A stretch of DNA of 64,000 bases from Nemopilema nomurai (Eukaryota; Cnidaria; Scyphozoa; Rhizostomeae; Rhizostomatidae). The stretch's first letter is position 1. Every line of letters starts with the position of its first letter. The notes beneath the pieces are model-generated. The model made no database searches. It was not told where the DNA came from and worked only from the letters and a program-made list of their open reading frames with translations. Made by a program: the position numbers and the translations under genes. This document shows positions 37,001-49,900 of the stretch, in pieces. The stretch covers positions 679,057 through 743,056 of the forward strand of contig ML133422.1 in NCBI GenBank assembly GCA_003864495.1, given 5' to 3'.

Positions 37001-40000
37001 GTTCTGCCAATGTGGAGATGAGCTATTGATAAAGTCAATGTCTTAAATTACAAGTAAGGCGAGAAATGGAAAAATATCATTCTTTCTTTATTTTTTGCGA
37101 TGGCCAAGTAAAAATCCCGATAATATATAGAGGGAACATTCTCAAAATGTATCAAAAGGTGCCAAAATATCCGAGACTTCAAAATCTTTATCTAGCATTA
37201 TCCTTTTTCAAAAGAATGGCCTGCTAGAGAATTGTATTTTCTTCAACATGAAAACAAAATTATTATTCACTTTTGCCCATATTTCTGCTTTTTTCTTGAT
37301 GATCTGTCAGATATCTCTTTGAATAGAAAGAATACTCATACTGACTTTGTGATTGCTTCACAACGATGAAGGATTGCTTTAGAATCAGCAGTAACATTGT
37401 TTTTATACAAAATCTCCATCCACTAACACCTTATTTTTCAATTCTTTTTATTTCAGGAAGCGTCGTTTGATTATCTCGAGAAAGCTAGCGAGATCACATT
37501 ACTCGAGGCACTGGATGAGTTGGAGTTAGCTGTTAGCCAAGTGGTAAGGAATGCTAGAGGTCTGGTACTAATCTACCTTGATGACGTCATTTCACAGCCT
37601 TCAGCAGCTCTTGCTGTTTGCAACCCTTGTCCCAAAGTACCGTGTGACTCTGATGCAGTCTCATCCGTTGGGACATCCAAATTAAGTCTCAGTGGGAACA
37701 TTTGTCAAGATAGGGACAAACATGACTTGCTGCTTTCAAAGCGAATGCCAAAGCATATGCAACATTTAGTCATTTCGCTATTTAGTGAGTTGCTCTGTTT
37801 AAGATGCACACTTTTGCATTCTCAATTGAACTGTTACAGTAAAATTGCTCCCCTTGCAACATAAGTATTAAGGTAAATCACAAAGAATGCTTAGACTTTT
37901 TTTCTTTTCTATCTAATTAATACTGGTAAAACATACACTTTTCTTTGTTTGACAGAAAAATCGAACAGATGGAAACCACCTTTTCTTGAATTTCGTTCCA
38001 ACGGTTATTATCGAGCCGCACAAGGTTTGTATAATTTCTTAATTGTTTGTATTCACTGTTATCTTAAAGAGTTTCGTTCAATTCTTAGAAAGGTTGCTTG
38101 GCTGGTTGTTGGGAAATTTTTTGCGTTCCAGAACAGTAAACTATAATCCCTAGCTAATAGTGGGAATTGACTTCAATAAATCCTGTGGAGCACTCTTGAT
38201 TCTTTTCCTTTTTCCCTGCTTTTTTAATCTCATTTTATTACTTCTCAAAATCTCACTATACTACTTGGCCATTTTCGATTTTTTTCTGGTTTGTTTCCCC
38301 CTCATGTTTAATGTCTCTACTTCTTGCCAGATTGAAGAAAGCATAAGAACTATTGTATTGCGGCATAAAACTAGACTGTGGAGGCTCCGTTTGCTGCAAT
38401 CAGAAATGCGAATGGTTATCAGGTAATAATTGCTTGTGTTGATCAAAGTAATTCCTTGAATTTTGCATAATTTTCAGTGATTGCATCGATGTCAAACTAG
38501 ATATAGTTATAATTAAAATGTTACTAGTTGATTGATTCATTCTTATTAAATGATCTTGAAGTGATTAGTTAACTAATTAAAGTTAATCGAAGGATTGTAG
38601 TTGATTGATTCATTCTTGACTGTTAAGTGCATGTTTGTAAAAAAGGTGATCTGTTCCACACATTACCCGTCTCCTTTTATTCAAACAAAATTCACCTTGT
38701 TTTTTAACAGACTGACTCCTGATGGCACAAGAATTCGTTTGCGGTTGTTTCTCTCAAATGAATCTGGCTACAATCTCGACATCCATATTTACAGGGAAAT
38801 TGAGGATCCGAAAACAAGACATGTAAGCGAGGCTCTCGATACGAATGAGGCCATTTGTTTCTAATCGATAGATCCAATTTGGTTAGATGGTTTCGACTTT
38901 GTGGATAGAGGCTTGTAGCCCAGGAGATTTTGGAGATGAGCTATGTGACTAAAGGGTGCCTTTCTTTGCAGATTGTGTTCAGCTCTTACGGCTCGAAGCA
39001 AGGGCCCATGAACGGCCTACCGATAACTACCCCTTACGTCACAAAGGACCATTTGCAGGTATGCCTGTTTATAATGCAAATAAGATACAGGGATTTATGC
39101 CATAGTCAAATTCTTAAGCTCCATTCTACATGTTCTTCTTCACATGACTTTTGGCGTTAATTGTAATTTTTTGACCAGCAGTTGAATTTCAGGATTTTGA
39201 TCGTCACTTTAAGATCAAAGAACCTTGCAATTAAGAGATAAGCCTAGCTCAGCAGTGTATTCTTTATAATTAAATTCTCTGAAGAGGCTGATTAGGCTGC
39301 AGCTGATAATAAGGTTAAATAAACGTGTGGCTGTTGGGCATTATATAGAAGTAAAGGCCCATTTAAAGTATATTCCATATTATTATCTTATTATCTCAAA
39401 AATTCGATAGCCTTTGCAGTATATTCTAATGTTATCAAATGGACTATCATAATTATCCTGTCGCCTCCTTCCCTCTGTAGCTGAAACGCTACGACGCACA
39501 ATCGCGCGAAACTACCTACGTCTATGATTACCCGGAATTGTTCAGACAGGTGCGTGACGTCATATACTGGACATTTTCTATGCAAGAGTAGGATCAAGCA
39601 ACTTTGTTTAGACTGCAACTATTTTGATAATAATGCAATTATTATGTGCCCCTTAACAATAGCTGTGGATATGCAAAGTCTTCACCTCGCCGAATTCTAA
39701 TCATGATGCAAAATGTTTATACTTGAATACTTTATTTGAAATAATTTACTATATATTACGAAAGTAGTACTTATCAAAATGTTAAGTAGTATAAAAGTTA
39801 TGATTTAGTTACGACCTGCTTATTTATGTGGCTATAATATTTTAATTTCCTGTAAACTACGTGGATTTCAAATTTGTTACATTTTGTTGCTATCCTGTAT
39901 CTCTTTGATGGTAAACGCGTTCCATGTTCTTCAACTTTTACACGTAGGCCGTTATCAAGGAGTGGAGACAATGTGCGACAAAAAACCGCGAAGAATTTAA

Positions 40001-40870
40001 TTCAAGCCGTGAAGTCGTATGTAGTGCTGTTGGAAATTTCATCACAATTCATCTCTCGATAGTTCTTTGATATTGCCTTTGTGATATTAACGTATCCCTT
40101 TGTGTTCCATTAGCCGCATTTTAGTAATCGTTTCAGTAGAGGACTCCTGTATCTCATTGATTAACGCTAATTGGGTTAAATATGGGTGGTCACCTCCAAG
40201 CTATATCAAGCAATAAAAAAGCTAGTTTATATAAATAATGATTAAAATACTAGAAAGAAACTAATATTAATAGTCTTGTTTCCTAAGAAAAGGTAGTTTT
40301 TAGATGTTAGTGAATGTGCAGTCGTTTATGAAGGCTCGATTCGCGATTGACTGATTGGTTGCTTAAAGGAAATATTGATTATCGATAATTGATTATTGAT
40401 TAGTGATTCCTATTTTTTACTCCCTTGTTAGTTTGTGACTGTGTAATCGAATTCATGATTAAGTGATCAATGATCCGCAGACTGTTTCTTCCTGTGCAGA
40501 TCAAAGTCACAGAGTTGTGCGTGGACGAGAACGAGAAGCTCAACACTATAAACAGACTGGTCGGTGAAAATGACGTAGGGATGGTTGCATGGCAGATGAC
40601 GCTGATGACACCAGAGTACCCCGATGGAAGGGACATCGTCGTGGTTGCCAATGACTTGACGCACATGAGTGGCTCGTTCACTCCAGCGGAGGATATCCTG
40701 TACTATGTACGTTAATAATAACATTAATAATGATGGTGATGATAATGATAATGATGATAATGATGGTGATGGTGATGACAATGATAATGATGGTGATGAT
40801 AATGATGATAATGATGATGATAATGATGGTGATGGTGATTATGATGATGATGATTATGATGATGATGATT

Positions 40871-40904
<34 letters not shown>

Positions 40905-43900
40905 CGATGATGACGATGACAATGATGATGATGAAGAAGATGAAGATAATGACATAATTTACCTCTTGGCCTTTAGAAATCGCCCTGCAGATACATATCG
41001 ATATCTTCCTAATCTAATGCAAGATTGTTTGAGATGCCATCTAGATAAGGAAGCAATAGAGGCTGGTGTTCGAGTTTTTGTCAGCAGTAGTTAATGGCTT
41101 CTGAATAATCCATAAACGATCAAAGTTCCATTTTGTTTGTTTTTCTAAACGACTTTAACTGTTTGCTTGGGGATTTGGTATTTAATTTTATGTAATTTAA
41201 TAACTTGTATCCAGGTAATAACTTTTTGGCTGGCTTAACCCCCTTTCATTGGGTCATGGGAAACTTCTTTCAGTGTATTATTGTTTTTCTTGGTATATTG
41301 AATGGTCTTATCTTCTGTCACTACAGAAAGCCTCGTTGCGTGCCAGGCAGCTCGGCTTACCTTTCGTCTACCTATCAGCGAACAGCGGCGCAAGAATTGG
41401 CCTTGCGGAGGAGGTCAAGCACGTTTTCAACGTGGCCTGGGTCGAGCCAGGCTCCCCAGATAAGGTCGGTGGACGTTTAATCGATAATGAAGCTGTTATT
41501 TACTTTGTGCAAAGATCTCCCTTGTTTTTGCATGTCATTATATGTCCCTTAGTTTCCAACTGAACGACTCTTTTGGTGTCTTGAGAACGAGTGTTGCAAG
41601 GATTACTACAAATGGAAAAGATTACTACAAGAATCCTAGTTGACCCTGAGCAAGTGTATTGATATTTAAAGAGCAAGTTCATAATGTTACGTGCTCACTT
41701 TGTCAATATAAACATAAAAAGCAGTTCACCAATATGACCCCTGTTTATGTTCCAATCACCCATGAATGATCCCGCCCAAGATCACTGATTATTTGATCTT
41801 AATCAATGATCTATGTAAGTACCATTAGTGATATTAATAATGATCGTTCGCTGCTCCTCCACAGAGGCTTGCACACGGCATCCACACTGCTTGCTATTGG
41901 CCTTTCAATTGTTTTTACAGGGTTTCAAGTACATCTATTTGACGCCAGCTGACTTTAAAAAGGTGACTTATTCCATCGAACTGCTACCGTTTCACTTTGT
42001 TATTTTGTCCCGTGCTAATGATGACGTATACACATCTCTTGGTTCTGTATGTATTTTGTTGCGCATGTTTTAACATGCTATGACCTCGTTCAGCATTGAA
42101 AGCAGGGTGTGAATTCAAGCACTGGAAAGGCTCTATCTGGACCGCTGGTTTACGTGCCTATACTGCATACTCTTAATAGTCCATCTTTTCGGGCCCCTAA
42201 GTTAATTATGATCAACTCAATTTCAATGTCCTCAAAAACGTTAGGTGCAGATGATATATAGGCTGCTATACTGTATCTGCCCAAATTAATCTGCTACATC
42301 GAATCTGCTACATCGTACCTACATCCTTGTGCACAGGCTAGTCTTCCTTTAGACACTTATGACCCTGTCACATAGCTGAGTATTCTTTTTTTTAAACACA
42401 GAACTCTACTTGTTTCCTTCTCATTTGTCCTGCGATACTCTTTATCGTGTCTTTGTAAACAGTAGTCTGGTATTGTTTTCAACAGCTCAGTGCCAGTAAC
42501 TCTGTTAGAGCAGAGCCAATCGAAGATGAAGGGGAGTCAAGATACAAGCTGACTGACATAATCGGTATGTTTCTTGCGCATTCTGCAATACTTTCACATG
42601 TGACCTCTCTTGACTAATCTCAGGGGCTTTGCATCGGATTTTGAGTTCAAGAATGTGAAGTGCTTTGCCGATTGCTAGAATCAGTGAATTCGTTTTGATG
42701 TAGCATCGCGATATAAGAGTTGACGTGCTTGGGTCTTCACATACTCATCAGCGTCATTTTGGAGTTAGTCCACCTGGACCTTCTCATGGCCCTTTAAATG
42801 ATTGTCAGTTAAGCAAACCGGCAAAAAATTCAACCTTCTTCCAAGTAGCACATGCAGATACCTTGGAATGAGCTTCTATGAACAACCATTTACCTTATTG
42901 CATTTTATCATGTTGATACGAAAAGCGCCACGAGACCCGGAAATGACAATGGAAACTTGAGATTGATCGAATTTGCCTAGGGTGCTGTTAAACATGCCAG
43001 TCTGCCCTTTATTTTAATTGTTTATTGCTCAGAATGATATTTTGTTTCACTGATCAGGTTCTTGAAAGCTTTCTCGAAGTACTTGACAAAACAATTTTCC
43101 TATTCGCCCATGCATTAACAATGCTTCTAATCACTCGTAGGCAAAGACTTGTCATTAGGTGTCGAGAATTTGAAATATTCTGGTATGATTGCTGGTGAGA
43201 CGTCAAAGGCGTACGATGACATAGTTACAATGAACCTGGTAAGTACTGATTTGTTAACTGTCGTGAACCCAGCTATCCAGTGACAGAACAATGAGAATCG
43301 TGATGGTCGTAATTTAAGACTTATCTTGAGACCCAAAGACTTTCATACCTTCGGTTTTCACGAATTCTCTGAATAAAAATTCGATTCTACCAGTCTACAC
43401 CTAGCAATATACTCTAAGCACATACATAGCTTATTTCAAAATTTTTGTTTAAACTTTCAATTAAAGACCAGCTCCATTCAATTTCTTAGGTCTCAATACC
43501 CATTTCTGTTTCGTTCTTCTTAATCCTTTCAAAGCGATAACAAAACTGGTCATTATTAAATAGGTTTCTTGTCGAGTGTGGGCATCGGGTCCTACCTGGT
43601 GCGCCTGGGACAAAGAGTGGTGCAAGTGGACAACTCGCACATCATTTTGACTGGCTACGTTGCGCTGAATAAAGTAAGTGGGACATCTGCATCTACCGTC
43701 TTCCTTTGCTGTCTAGTTGCACCGAATATGGACCATATTGCGCTTGCCCTCTTTAAACAACTCCCATGTAGGATTCTGATTATTAACCCAGGTTTTGATC
43801 TTTTTTAAGTTTTAAAACCAAATCGAGATCACAATTTAGTTACTTTGTAGCCGATCAATGGAGATTGCAGAAATCCTTTTCTCGACAATGATTATTATTC

Positions 43901-46900
43901 AGATATTTCTGTACCAAAGAAAGTCTTCTCACTTGTTTTTAGCACGCTACACGCTTTTTGTTTTAGGTTCTTGGGAGGCAGGTGTACACCTCTCACAACC
44001 AACTTGGTGGGGTCGAAGTTATGTACAAAAATGGTAAATGCAACATCATCTTGGCGCCTTCCATTGCCTAATCCTTTTTCTTGATATCCTCTGCCCTCTG
44101 CCTCATTTTGATTAATTTTGTATTGATTTTTCCCTCCCTTCCTCTTTCCTATCTCTTACTTTCCTTTTCTTCTTCCTCTTTCCCTATCTTTAGCCTTCTT
44201 CTTCTCTACCTCTCTTCTCACTTTCTCGTGCTCTTTTCTTTCTCGTTATCTCTCTCCCGTTCCCTTGACCCGTCTTCTTCTCTCCTCCTTTCCCCTTCTC
44301 TTTCCCCTTCTCTTTCCCTTTCTCTTTCCCCTTCTCTTTCCCCTTCTCTTTCCCCTTATCTTTCCCCTTCTCTTTCCCCTTCTCCGTGCAGCATGCCTTT
44401 TTTACCTCTTACTTTATATGACCAACGATTTCCTTAGGCGTTACCCACGCAACTGTTTCCGATGATTCTGCTGGCATCAATACTTTGGTTTCTTGGTTGT
44501 CATATATCCCCAAGGTAAGCAATTCTTAAATTATTCTTAAAATCGATGAACTCTGTTCTTTGAAAACCAACATCTTTATTTCTGTCTGGACTGTGTTGTC
44601 ACCAAACTCCTCTGTAGATATTTTCAATATTTCATAGCAAAATTTCCGTATTTCCAAATGAAGCATTTAACAAACACCTCTTGAAATTGTCTCTTTTTTC
44701 CTTCATTGCTTAAAATTTCGTATACTGTTTTTTTCGACTTTTGTATTTTTGCTCTTTCCGCCCCTCGTTACTTTAGTTATCTTTTATGCTGAACGTATTT
44801 CATTGGCTACTTGTCTCTCTTTCAGACCAATCACAGCCCTCTTCCGATCATGCCGGCCATTGACCCTATAGATCGAGAGATCGGCTTCACGCCCCCGAAA
44901 GGGAGCTACAACCCAAGGCATATGATCGCTGGAAGGCCCAGCCCTGGTTTGTCTCTAGCTTGGTTTTTTTCTTCGTCGCACTAGATTTCCGTTACAACTT
45001 GTACGTCTATAGAACTAGAGCTGAAGAAGTGTCATCTGTCAGCTTCTTACAACATTTATGAAAGACAACTTTCTACTAAAATCCAATAGCTATAATCTTC
45101 AGAAAATGGATACTCTATCTGTTCCAAAGGCTAAAACTATAAGTTATGGTATAGAATCTATTGGCTTTTTGGGTTTTGGAAGATTTGGAATTCTCTTCCA
45201 AATGTAATAAAATCATCCAAAAATGCAAGTAAATTCAACGTTCTTATAAAAGATTGGTACTTCAAAAATCAATGCGCCTGTAACGCTTGTAGTCAATGAC
45301 TTCCATAATGCAATCTATTATTAGTGTTCATACTATTATCAAACTAACAGTAAAAAATATATTATTATTATAATTATTATTATTATTATTATTATTATTC
45401 CATAATTAGAAGCAGTTTTCTCGCCAAGTCTTTGTAATTCTCAACTAACTTTCCAGACATAGCTCTAGTCCGTCTAATACCTAATTTAAGCATGTGTTTC
45501 TATTTACAGATAACTCTGCAGTATGGCAAAGTGGATTATTTGATAATGGGTCATTCACTGAGGTAATGGCCGGGTGGGCGACAACTGTTGTCTGTGGCAG
45601 AGCAAGGTGAGACTCTTGGCAAAGCCAAGCTTAAAAATGTTTACCTTTTCATCCAATTTAGACCTTGGCGATTTCCACCATTGGCTTTATTCAGCCATTG
45701 AGTATTCATTCAAAAGATGCTCTATTTTCTGTAGATTTCAAAAAACATCTTTAAAACCTTTTCCAAGAAACTTTGTTTCTTATAATTTTTCGATTGCTCC
45801 ATAGATTTCTTTCAGATCATAGAAATGTTTATCTCAGCATTCGGGCTATTTTTGCAAGGTGGATTAATTTGATTTAGTTTAGTGAATTAAAAAAGGCAGA
45901 AATTTGAAAGTAATTATTTATAATTTAATGTTGACAGGGCTTAAAGAGTTCCGTGCATTTCTTTTTCCGTTTTACTGCATTAAAAATTTTCCGAATTGAC
46001 ACAATACAGATTATCAATTCCCTCTGTTTTGAGTTTGCGAAATGCAATCAAAGAGTGACCATGTTTTTCCTTACAATAGACTTGGTGGGATACCAATAGG
46101 CGTGATTTGCCCTGAGACAAGAGCGATGGAAAGTCATATTCCTCCAGATCCTGCTGACCCAAGCTCTGAAACAAAGGTTTTTGTCACCTCAATTATCTTT
46201 TCAACAATGCTTCCCTGGGTCTTGAGAGACATGTTTTGGCCACTATTTGGTTTTCTGATTAGAACAGGGGCATTTGTGGCACCTCTGGTACAGTTTGGTA
46301 ACTTTTCACAACTCTGTAAGAGAAATGACCTGTGCCTGAATACTAAGCATGGATCAGCCTCTTCTTTGTTGTCTCTAAAGGAGGCTACATTTGAGACCAA
46401 TACCCATGTTCATCTCATAAAGTGAAATGCGAGGGTCGCCATTTATCGGCACTGCAATGGCTTCATGAAGCGTCACGTGTGTTTAAAATGGATTTAATTG
46501 GTTGCTATCTAAGTGATAAATTCATTTAGTCAGTTCTCCCCCGATCGTTGTAAACTAGGACACCATTTCCCTTAAACATCACCACTGACGGACACAAGTA
46601 GCGGCAAGCAGTCGGGGCCCCCAAGGCGATCGGAAAAAGTTCTTTCCCCCGATCACCCAATGACAATAGTGAAACTAACAACAGTTTCCTTCTGCTATGG
46701 CCACCCAACACCACCCCCGCCACCCACCCCTCTAGACTCAAAGTTATTCGATGATTCTTATCACGTGGGCTTTGTTTGCTACTTTCTGCTTTTGGTTTGT
46801 TTACTCCGTAACCAATCACGTTATAGCCGTTTCTTTCATTGTGCCAAGACACATCTGCAACCCGAATTGCTTTTCTCAATAGGTCATAATCCAGGCCGGG

Positions 46901-49900
46901 CAAGTGTGGTACCCAGACTCCTCATTCAAAACAGCGCAGGCAATCAACGACTTCAACCGCGAGGGGCTTCCCCTTTTCATCTTCGCCAATTGGAGAGGGT
47001 TTTCCGGCGGTATGAAAGGTGTGACCTAATTTCATTTATTGGCAGCAATTCAGTGCAGATGAAGATGTCCCTTATGTAGTTAAATTGCCAAGAATACATG
47101 TGCAACGTCTTCTGCCCCCATGCTATGAATCCCGCGAATGCTTTATTCTGGCTAATGGACATGTGTACCGTTTTGCGTAGGCTCGGGGGAGAGAGGCTAG
47201 AACACCCCTCTCTTTGAGTACCGTCCTCATCCAACACTCGTTTTACTACATACAAGATGACGTCACAAGATGACATCATTAGCTAATGCAAACCATACTA
47301 GGTAACAAAACATGACAATGATAACCAATGATAGGCACTATAATCATAATCGATATAATCATTAAAATCATACTCATTATATATGCATTATGGATATCAC
47401 AGAGAGTGTTTTTGGAAAAGGGTTATATATGCAGTATGGGTGCCATTGAGAGGTTTTAGGAAAAGGGAGTTCTTATTCAACTTTAAAAATACATCCTTTT
47501 TGCTTTATAAAATAAATTTGTTGTGCCTTATCACATTAAAAAGGGTTTATGGAAGAAGAAAGATTATTATACTGAAACGTCAAGGGCTCCTATTCTTACG
47601 AGGTCTAATTCTTGCCTGTAACTTTAGCCAACTAATTTCGGACTTCAACGAGCCACTATGAATTACTTGCGAGTTACTACGGCACTGTGTTATCAGAGCA
47701 TTGGTGAAAGACTTATAGCTAACTCTCTAGGCTACTACCTATCAGCCAGTATTACTCGTTCATACTTCAGATATGTACGACCAGGTGTTGAAGTTTGGCT
47801 CGTATATCGTCGATGGGTTAAGGAAGTACAAGCAGCCAGTCCTGATTTACATACCCCGCAACGGAGAACTGAGAGGTGGAGCTTGGGTTGTTGTTGATCC
47901 TACGATCAACCCGGAGCATATGGAGTTGTATGCCGATGTAGAGTGCAGGTAAATGTTCGCAAGCATTCAGCCAGGCTCTGGCCTTTGATTGGAGGGTTTT
48001 TATGAGCCTCTTTCTAGGTACGTCTGTATCAATAATGTTAGTCAGACCTCTGGCTCCTGTTAAGAGGTTGAGCCTCGTTCTGGATATGTCAGGGTCAATA
48101 ATGTTAAAAGACTCGTTCTTATGTGTCACAATTTTTCTGCAATAATACCTTTTTTGTGGCAATAAATGAAACTAACTGAAATTTCATGTGTTTGAAGGGG
48201 TGGAGTTTTAGAGCCGGCAGGAACAGTCGAAATCAAATTCAAGATGAGAGATTTACAGAAAACAATGCGGAGATTGGATGATACCTATGCGTCTTTGTGC
48301 CAGAAGCTGGCATCTCCAGGTAAGCTGAGATAAGCATAAGATTGCGGCCTTCTTATGATGCCATTGATTTTTGTAGTCTTTATTTACTCAGAAAATCAAC
48401 TGGTTAAAACTCTGCTTTTCGCAATGATTCCTATTTTTCAAGAGACGTCAAAAGCAACACGTAACATGTGCCAGTGCTTTTTGTATAGTTTGATACAACT
48501 ACATATTTGACTTAACAACAAACAATTTAGAGGAATATTAAGATATATGAAGTTTTGATAATTGTTTTGTTAAATACCATTAACGTGTTAAATACCATTG
48601 GTATTTCCATCTTTATTTTGTTGTTTTTTATGAAAGCTTGAATGTGCTTTGATCAAATTTTGTAGATTTGTCTAACATTGAAAAGAGGAACTTGGAGCAG
48701 AACATTGCAGAGAGAGAGGTGCAACTGACACCAATTTACCAACAGGTGGGCATCTGTGCCACATGCTATCCTTATCTCTTATGACATCAGCCTCTTGTTT
48801 CAAGAGTCTCAAATTGAATTGATGATTTAATGCTTTATTGATCTTTGCTATATGCCTTGTTTACGACATCCGATTGCGTCGTCTGTTTTTAATATCTGTT
48901 TGCGATATGTGATTAAGACATCTGTTCTTGCATCTGCCTTTAGTCATTTTCTTTTTTAACTACGTGGCCTCGACAGGCAGTCACTGTAGAAAGCAAACAG
49001 TTTTGGAAAAACTTGCTCTATAACAACGGGAATACTAGTATTTATTCTGCCAAACAAAGCACACAATCCAAAAACACAATCCTTTTCTATGTAGACAGGA
49101 AGAGTTCGTCTTTTTGTTTAGACTGTTCTTAAAGAAGGTGTAAAGTATACACTGATTGGTCGTTAGACAGTCAATCATACGTCATTGGACAACCAATCAC
49201 GGGTCTTCTCACATTAGACAGCCAATCATGTGCACCTCTCACCATCCTCTAGCGTTTTCCGAAGTTTGTCTATCACCATCCTATAGCGTTCAGACTATAG
49301 GATACTTAAGTATGCTGAAATCATGTTTTTGCTGTTCCTCGCAATTAAAAAGATATGTCATTGTCATTTTGGGTTGATCCGTCTCAGCCCAATGGCAGCT
49401 ACAACACTGCATATCGTTCGAGCTAAATTAGTTAAAGAAAACTGAACGTTCTAATGATATGATATTTAATATGACATTATAATGTGTTTCTTTAAAGAAT
49501 TATTAAGCATTTCCGTAGATAAACCATGGGATAATTTATGCGATTATCTGATCTTGTTAGGTTGTGTATCAATATAACCATGAATATACATCCACACAAT
49601 TCCAAGATATCTATGAACACCTTTATAGCACCATTAGCAGACTGAGGGATTTCTGCAAGATAGCCTCGCTATTATTGCATGCGGCGCGCGCGGGAAAGCG
49701 AGGGCGTGCACGCAGGCCTTGAATCTTTGTTTCTAGAACCGAATTGAGCAAGAGCTATGGCGTTTTCTTGTAATTATTAAAACAGACCTTGCAAAATGGA
49801 TGTTCGCTACCATAGAAATCACCGTTTTGTACAAAGACATTGCCACACTGACTATAGCAACACCTAAAATTTTAATACGATTGAAGTTAGGGTGTTCTAG

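Noticed and set aside
40669..41094. Open frame encoding an Asp-rich acidic protein
   Set aside because: It is the GAT microsatellite read in frame, overlapping the end of ACC exon 47 in another frame and then intron.
44081..44437. Open frame with Ser/Leu/Pro-rich repeats
   Set aside because: Produced by the polypyrimidine minisatellite in ACC intron 53. There is no domain, and the frame runs into exon 54 out of frame.
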